DNA from: an uncultured Paraprevotella sp.
GTDB lineage: Bacteria; Bacteroidota; Bacteroidia; Bacteroidales; Bacteroidaceae
Direction: 5' to 3'
NCBI GenBank assembly: GCA_944320765.1
Contig: CALUIS010000012.1
Coordinates: 35,137 to 99,136, forward strand
DNA length: 64,000 nucleotides
Part shown: positions 60,099-64,000 of the stretch, piece after piece
Numbering within the stretch: the first letter of the stretch is position 1
How the letters are laid out: the number at the start of each line of letters is the position of its first letter
Made by a program: the position numbers and the translations under genes
Notes under the pieces: generated by a model
Seen by the model: only the letters and a program-made list of their open reading frames with translations
Database searches by the model: none
Told to the model about the DNA's origin: nothing

Positions 60099-61385
60099 TC
60101 ACACTTCCACCACGCGCCACCGGTTGCCGTAGTGCGTGTGTACTTTCTGCACGCCCATGGCGGCAAGCGCCTGCGCCAGGCGCATCAGGTTCACGCCGGC
60201 CATCGTGCCGGGCTGCCTGCGGCGGAGGCTCGCGAGCAGGTCGGGCAGGGCGACGAGCCGTGCCTTCTCGTGCGGCACGGCCGGGCGGTAGTGGCGGCGG
60301 AACACCTCCTCCACGGGCGACACGCGGTAGAAGGCGGCGTTGTGCAGCCGCAGGGCGTTCTCCTCCTCGCGGGAGAACCAGTGGCGCTCGCCGCGCAGCA
60401 GCTCCGCCTTCAGCTGGGCGTAGACCTGGTCGTGGTCGATGCCCGTGCTGTCTATGGGCTTCTCCACCAGCACGCAGACGAACCTCCGGCTCCCGGAGGG
60501 GTCGGAGAGCAGCTCGCGGGAGTTGGACGTGCCGATGAAGGCGGCGATGCGCGGCAGGGCCGAGGTGTGCCGCTTGTACGCCTTTCGCACGTTGAGGGCC
60601 GTGAGTTGCATGAGGTTCTTCAGCAGGGGGTGCTTGCGCGCGGGTATGCGGTCGAACTCGTCCAGGTTGAGCAGGCCCATCTCCGTCAGCTGCCGCTCCA
60701 CGGCCTCGGGTCGTGCGAGGTCCACGCTGTCCGAGTAGTAGGGCCGCAGCTCCGGGGGCAGGATGGCGCGGCAGAAGGTGGACTTCCCCATGCCCTGTTC
60801 GTCGCTGACGAGCAGGGGCGCGACGCACTGTGCGTGCATCCCGTCGGAGAGTCCGGCCCACTGCGCGGCGGTGCCGAGCATCCACCGGTGGAAGGCCCGG
60901 ACCCAGAGCGGGTCGCCGGAAACCCTTCCGGCCAGCTCCCGCAGGCGGTCCTGCCCGTCCCATTGCGGAAGCCGTTCAAAGTAAAGCCGGAAGGGGTGGT
61001 AGGCCGGCACGCGCGTGGAGTGCACCATGCGCATGAGGTCGCGGTCCCAGCAGGGTACGCCCCCGCGGTGCGCCTCCAGGCAGAGGGCGTTCAGGTCCCG
61101 TTCGGTGGCGGGCCGGAAAGGCAGTCCCTCCCCGTCCTTGGGGCGGAACTCCGTGACCTCTGCCAGCAGGTTGAAGCGGAACTCGTAGCGCCCGTCCAGG
61201 AATCCGGCGAGCCGCTCCTCCATCCGTGCCGCCGGCGCGGCGGAGGTTGCGGCTTTTTCCGGAAGTGCCGTTCCCTCTTCCTCTTTATATGGGGCGGGGG
61301 CGGCTGTTCTTCCGTTAAAGTCCCGTGCGCGTTGTTTTTCCCGCCACCGGCGTACGGCGGCGCGGACGATTCGTTTGAGTTCCAT
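60099..61385 (-). CDS. VapE/VirE-like ATPase with DUF3874-type C-terminus
   Basis: A 428-residue P-loop protein of the virulence-associated E class common in Bacteroidota mobile regions. Walker A is G-M-G-K-S-T near residue 198 and Walker B L-N-L-D-E-F-D near residue 236; T-S-N-S-R-E-L-L near residue 280 and the F-V-C-V-L-V-E segment continue the helicase/primase-type fold. The last 100 residues (E-E-V-F-R-R-H-Y-R-P-A and G-V-N-L-M-R) resemble DUF3874. The frame extends to 61652, but the ATG at 61385 follows the promoter at 61418-61449. GC is extremely high (45 of 60 in one counted line), unlike its neighbours, which hints at a foreign origin. Confidence 0.8.
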   Translation of the reverse strand: MELKRIVRAAVRRWREKQRARDFNGRTAAPAPYKEEEGTALPEKAATSAAPAARMEERLAGFLDGRYEFRFNLLAEVTEFRPKDGEGLPFRPATERDLNALCLEAHRGGVPCWDRDLMRMVHSTRVPAYHPFRLYFERLPQWDGQDRLRELAGRVSGDPLWVRAFHRWMLGTAAQWAGLSDGMHAQCVAPLLVSDEQGMGKSTFCRAILPPELRPYYSDSVDLARPEAVERQLTEMGLLNLDEFDRIPARKHPLLKNLMQLTALNVRKAYKRHTSALPRIAAFIGTSNSRELLSDPSGSRRFVCVLVEKPIDSTGIDHDQVYAQLKAELLRGERHWFSREEENALRLHNAAFYRVSPVEEVFRRHYRPAVPHEKARLVALPDLLASLRRRQPGTMAGVNLMRLAQALAAMGVQKVHTHYGNRWRVVEV

Positions 61386-61417
61386 GGGCGAAAGGGCTTG
61401 ATATGTTTTTCCGGCTG

Positions 61418-61449
61418 CAAATATACAACATAAAAACGCCCTTGTCAAG
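61418..61449 (-). promoter_or_regulatory. Promoter of the VapE-like gene
   Basis: On the minus strand CTTG (61449-61446), a 20-base spacer and TATATTTG (61425-61418). It fixes the start codon at 61385. Confidence 0.65.
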
Positions 61450-61583
61450 TCCTTCACCGTAACCGTCTGGATGACAGCGAAAAAACTACTCCGCCTTGTA
61501 GGGGAGCTGTCGCGGAGCGACTGAGGGGTTTCACGTACACAAAGCATCCTTTCCGTACGGAAGCATTCCTCAGGTGAACATCT

Positions 61584-61613
61584 GGTGAACCCCTTGAAGG
61601 CGGAGGGTTCACC
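61584..61613. repeat. 9-base perfect inverted repeat
   Basis: GGTGAACCC at 61584-61592 and GGGTTCACC at 61605-61613 with a 12-base gap; a partial direct copy (GGTGAAC) sits at 61573-61579. It could be an operator or a remnant end; no mobile-element gene adjoins it. Confidence 0.6.
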
Positions 61614-61961
61614 GCAACCGATTGAAAAAGAGAATATCTGAACCCTGCGCATCCCTTTTTGCTTTCTCCTTTCTTAGAGTGGGAGGTGGCGGAAAGAACG
61701 CTGCCAGCCCGTCAGACATCCGCTTTCCGCATAGATGAGAATCGCTTTGCGGGAAGCCGAAAACGTCCTTGCGGCAAGCTGGGAGGGGAAACGGAAAGCC
61801 GAAGGGCAAAAAGGGGGGCAATTCATCTTGATACATCCGGATTTTCTCATAAGGAACTTGGAATCAAATAGAAAGAGATTCCTGAAAATGAAGGTTCGTC
61901 AAACCATGCCGTCCGGATAAAAAATTTGATGATTTAATGAACTGTTGTCAATCCTTTTTGC

Positions 61962-61969
61962 TATCTTTG
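61962..61969 (+). promoter_or_regulatory. -7 box (TATCTTTG) of the leader/NusG-like unit
   Basis: Perfect TAnnTTTG; the start would be near 61976, giving a leader of about 270 bases before the NusG-like ATG. No good -33 box at the normal distance. Confidence 0.5.
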
Positions 61970-62058
61970 CACCCGGATGGCTGCTCCATATTATACAGCG
62001 TAACCGGAGTTGCCACCTGAAAGAGAGTATAACCTATTGGTTGTTAAAACGATGTGAC

Positions 62059-62133
62059 ATGAGAATGATGTTTGTGGAGCGTACACCGCTTGACCTTTCC
62101 CGTCACATAACAACGGCATGTCATTGCTGCTGA
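62059..62133 (+). CDS. Candidate 24-residue leader peptide
   Basis: An ATG at 62059 opens a 24-codon frame that ends at the TGA at 62131-62133. The peptide is Met/Arg-rich at the start and finishes with T-A-C-H-C-C directly before the stop, a cluster of three Cys in four residues. It lies inside the long leader of the NusG-like gene, upstream of the alternative hairpins at 62161-62222. There is no ribosome-binding site of the GGAGG kind, which Bacteroidota often lack. I call it a possible regulatory peptide, not a proven gene. Confidence 0.35.
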   Translation: MRMMFVERTPLDLSRHITTACHCC

Positions 62134-62160
62134 GATTCGTCCGGAATGCTGCCGTTATGC

Positions 62161-62222
62161 CTGAAAGAAGGCGTTTCAGAACTTTCATGCGGCTGTCATG
62201 AAGGGAACGTGGGAAATACGCC
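62161..62222 (+). promoter_or_regulatory. Candidate attenuator: mutually exclusive stem-loops before the NusG-like gene
   Basis: Three pairings are possible: CTGAAA with TTTCAG (62161-62166 with 62174-62179), an 8-bp helix 62182-62189 with 62197-62204, and an outer helix joining 62170-62177 with 62213-62222. The first and third share 62174-62177 and cannot form together. No T tract follows, so a translational or anti-termination effect is more likely than simple termination. Confidence 0.35.
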
Positions 62223-62244
62223 TTAACCTACTGTATTCCAGTTT

Positions 62245-63720
62245 ATGAATTCCGACAAGCTCAACCATGTGGACTATTGCTGGTACATCGTGCGTACCAG
62301 GCCCCGGCAGGAGAAAAAACTGGCAGAACTTTTGGAACAGTACAAGGCGAAGTCCAAGAACATTCTCGAGGTCTATGCTCCCACCCATACTACGGTCAGC
62401 GTATGCCGCAACGGAGATGAGAGGTCGGCCCCGCTTTTTGTGGGGATTGTGTTTGTGCTTGCCACCCAAAAAGCGTTGGTGGATTTCATGGCGGAACACT
62501 CCATGGACGGCGTGTTGCAGTATGAGCGCAAGGAAAGCGGAGGGGAAAAGGCACGCCTGCGGATCATCCCGGAAGAACAGATGCGCGCTTTTCGCGACTA
62601 CAATGAAAACTATGCCGACAAGGTCATCGTGCTCGAGCGTCCTTATACCGATTATGCCTTCAACGCGAAGGCGGATGAACCCAATGAGATTGTGCGTGTC
62701 ATCGACGGCCCGCTGGCCGGCTGCGAGGGCTATGTCTGCCGATTCCGCCGCGACAAGCGGCTGGTGTTCCAAGTCTGCGGCATAGAGCCGGGCAGCCATC
62801 TCACGGTGTCCTATCCCAATGTGTGGGACTTGCATGTGGTCCGTCTCCACAATGCCGGGGATGACCGCCTGTCTGCCGCCACCGGGAAGGAACGGGCCGT
62901 GGACTTCCTTGTCGGCATCCTGCAGGCCTGCGGCTATGGCGGCCAGGCGCTCCCCACGCTTTATGCCATAGTGGACCGTTTGGCGGCCAAGCCTTCTCTG
63001 GCCGTCCTTTGCCGGGAACTCCGGAAGGAAGGCGGCACGGCCTTGGCCTCGCGTCTGGCGGAAATGACGGGACACGAGGCGGAACTTGTCCTCAACCTCG
63101 TACGTTACGAGCATGACAACCCGGGATACGTGAGGCGATGCTGGCCGAAGCTTGTCCTTCGGCCGTATCTCACCCCGACACCGGGCGTGGAAATGGAAGA
63201 CGGAAGGGAGGAGGCGGAACTCCGGCATACGGGATTTACCGAATTCATCCGCAGGGTGGACATCACGGAAGAGGTCTGGAATCCCGCGAAGAAAGAGAGC
63301 GGGACCGTCACCACGGCCTATTACGCCCATGTCGGCATGGTGGAAGACAAAGGGAGCGGCCTGTTCACCCTCTTCGCCAACTGGGACGGCTTCCTCGGCG
63401 AGTATTTCCTGACGGCGGGAAAGGCCAACGAGAAACTGGTGGACGGCGGGCGGCAATGCGACAAGCTGGTAGAATCCTTCCGTAATTACGCCCCTACCTT
63501 GTATAAGGTATTGGCGGACGCGGGGTCGGCGGTAAGGGCCGTGCCGGATTTCATGGCAGGGGGAGAACCCTTGGGCGTGATGGCGTTGGCCACAAAGGAA
63601 CCGGAGAAGGGAAAGGACGAACTCATCAAAGTCTGCACCGGCATTTGCCGGGAAATCAACACCACCACGCACCTGGCCGTGTGGCGGAGATATCTGCGGT
63701 CCGTGTGGCTGCACACGTAA
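62245..63720 (+). CDS. NusG-family antitermination protein with long C-terminal extension
   Basis: A 491-residue protein. Residues 11-120 look like the NusG N-terminal (NGN) domain: Y-C-W-Y-I-V-R-T-R-P-R-Q-E-K-K near residue 11 and A-P-L-F-V-G-I-V-F near residue 62. Residues 147-195 contain a KOW-like segment (V-I-D-G-P-L-A-G-C-E-G-Y-V). About 290 further residues show no domain I recognise. NusG paralogues such as UpxY in Bacteroides are about 170-180 residues and prevent premature termination in capsule operons; this one is much longer and is not followed by capsule genes in the window. The start at 62245 is the first good ATG. Confidence 0.75.
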   Translation: MNSDKLNHVDYCWYIVRTRPRQEKKLAELLEQYKAKSKNILEVYAPTHTTVSVCRNGDERSAPLFVGIVFVLATQKALVDFMAEHSMDGVLQYERKESGGEKARLRIIPEEQMRAFRDYNENYADKVIVLERPYTDYAFNAKADEPNEIVRVIDGPLAGCEGYVCRFRRDKRLVFQVCGIEPGSHLTVSYPNVWDLHVVRLHNAGDDRLSAATGKERAVDFLVGILQACGYGGQALPTLYAIVDRLAAKPSLAVLCRELRKEGGTALASRLAEMTGHEAELVLNLVRYEHDNPGYVRRCWPKLVLRPYLTPTPGVEMEDGREEAELRHTGFTEFIRRVDITEEVWNPAKKESGTVTTAYYAHVGMVEDKGSGLFTLFANWDGFLGEYFLTAGKANEKLVDGGRQCDKLVESFRNYAPTLYKVLADAGSAVRAVPDFMAGGEPLGVMALATKEPEKGKDELIKVCTGICREINTTTHLAVWRRYLRSVWLHT

Positions 63721-63800
63721 AGCGGGGGGATATTCACGAAGGAATTGACAGGGCCGGACGCAGACTCGGAATTGGACGCTTACGAAAAAAGGAGGTCGCG

Positions 63801-63832
63801 TTTGCAGGTTCCCGGAATTTTTCCTATTTTTG
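63801..63832 (+). promoter_or_regulatory. Promoter of the second Rpn-family gene
   Basis: TTTG at 63801-63804, a 20-base spacer and TATTTTTG at 63825-63832; start near 63839. It separates this gene from the NusG-like unit. Confidence 0.7.
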
Positions 63833-63863
63833 CGGAAAGGAATATTCAAAAGAAAGGGCTGTG

Positions 63864-64000
63864 ATGGAGAAGTTTATCCGTTTCGATTGGGCGATGAAGC
63901 GCCTGTTGCGCGACAAGGCCAACTTCGGTGTGCTGGAGGGGCTGCTCACCACGTTGCTGAACGAGCCGGTCAAGATACAGAAACTGCTGGAGAGCGAGAG
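63864..64000 (+). CDS. Rpn/PD-(D/E)XK nuclease family protein (partial, runs off right edge)
   Basis: The first 45 residues, M-E-K-F-I-R-F-D-W-A-M-K-R-L-L-R-D-K-A-N and onward to N-E-P-V-K-I, match the start of the common Bacteroidota Rpn/PDDEXK transposase-like family. The catalytic part lies beyond base 64000. The ATG at 63864 is preferred over the GTG at 63861. It belongs to the same broad family as the gene at 8840 but the N-termini differ, so they are not recent copies of each other. Confidence 0.8.
   Translation, partial: MEKFIRFDWAMKRLLRDKANFGVLEGLLTTLLNEPVKIQKLLESE

Larger units (their letters stand above)
61386..62058. other. Gene-free interval with palindromes and REP-like element
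   Basis: No convincing gene. Contents: the VapE promoter (61418-61449), a REP-like segment around 61486-61525 containing a GTCGC...GCGAC hairpin (61509-61521), a 12-base palindrome TTCCGTACGGAA (61551-61562), an inverted repeat GGTGAACCC...GGGTTCACC (61584-61592 with 61605-61613), and the -7 box at 61962-61969. Short frames here have non-coding composition. Confidence 0.55.

Noticed and set aside
62185..63849. A 554-codon minus-strand frame opposite the NusG-like gene
   Set aside because: Antisense composition, no domain, and it would run through the promoter of the second Rpn gene.
1..64000. CRISPR array, rRNA operon, insertion sequence or complete prophage
   Set aside because: No regularly spaced repeats, rRNA signatures, transposase with terminal repeats, or phage structural genes were found; the Rpn and VapE genes are isolated.

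Overview
The window reads as a chromosomal segment of a GC-rich member of the Bacteroidales (phylum Bacteroidota), probably a gut organism. The evidence is the combination of Bacteroidota promoters (a TTTG-like -33 box, 19-21 bases, then a TAnnTTTG -7 box) in front of many genes, a MurF-alanine racemase fusion, a DUF6057 membrane protein, GSCFA and DUF4435 proteins, a class II ribonucleotide reductase, T9SS-like C-terminal tails on secreted proteins, GH29, GH97 and PL11 carbohydrate enzymes, and a NusG-like antiterminator. I cannot resolve family or genus from sequence alone.

Layout. 1-2 kb: a lipoprotein gene cut by the left edge and its DUF6057 partner. 2.2-5.9 kb: etfB-etfA-acyl-CoA dehydrogenase operon. 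6-9.8 kb: a UvrD-type helicase with a nuclease-like insert, converging on an Rpn/PD-(D/E)XK nuclease. 9.8-10.5 kb: a gene-free stretch with inverted repeats. 10.5-18.4 kb: alpha-L-fucosidase, DUF2461 protein, Bcp peroxiredoxin, SulP anion transporter, POT peptide transporter, nitroreductase and superoxide dismutase, separated by strong shared hairpin terminators. 18.5-23.4 kb: Upf1-like helicase with a DMT transporter, then an AAA ATPase plus DUF4435/TOPRIM pair that resembles the PARIS defence arrangement. 23.4-34.2 kb: trkA-dxs, GSCFA protein, murF-alr, folB-nrdJ, nitroreductase. 34.3-40.8 kb: a large surface protein, dnaA, MlaD protein and an amidase with a SPOR domain. 40.9-44.9 kb: PL11 rhamnogalacturonan lyase plus GH97 glycosidase. 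44.9-52.6 kb: asnA, tRNA-Arg(CCG), a glycosyltransferase-phosphoesterase pair, and a 1359-residue secreted protein with a lyase-like toroid. 52.8-56.3 kb: pepT and a CPA2 antiporter. 56.3-58.3 kb: a type II restriction-modification pair (HindVP-like endonuclease and C5 methyltransferase). 58.3-60.1 kb: hslR, pth and rplY. 60.1-64 kb: a very GC-rich VapE/VirE-like ATPase, a repeat-rich gap, a candidate leader peptide and attenuator, a 491-residue NusG-like protein, and the start of a second Rpn gene.

How the parts fit. Most of the window is housekeeping and nutrient genes. The accessory layer is defence- and mobility-flavoured: helicases, Rpn nucleases, the AAA/DUF4435 pair, the restriction-modification genes placed directly behind the rplY-pth-hslR operon, VapE, and the NusG-like gene with its structured leader. 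The best candidates for something undescribed are that last leader/NusG-like unit, the AAA/DUF4435 pair, and the secreted 1359-residue protein. No CRISPR array, complete prophage, insertion sequence or rRNA gene was seen.
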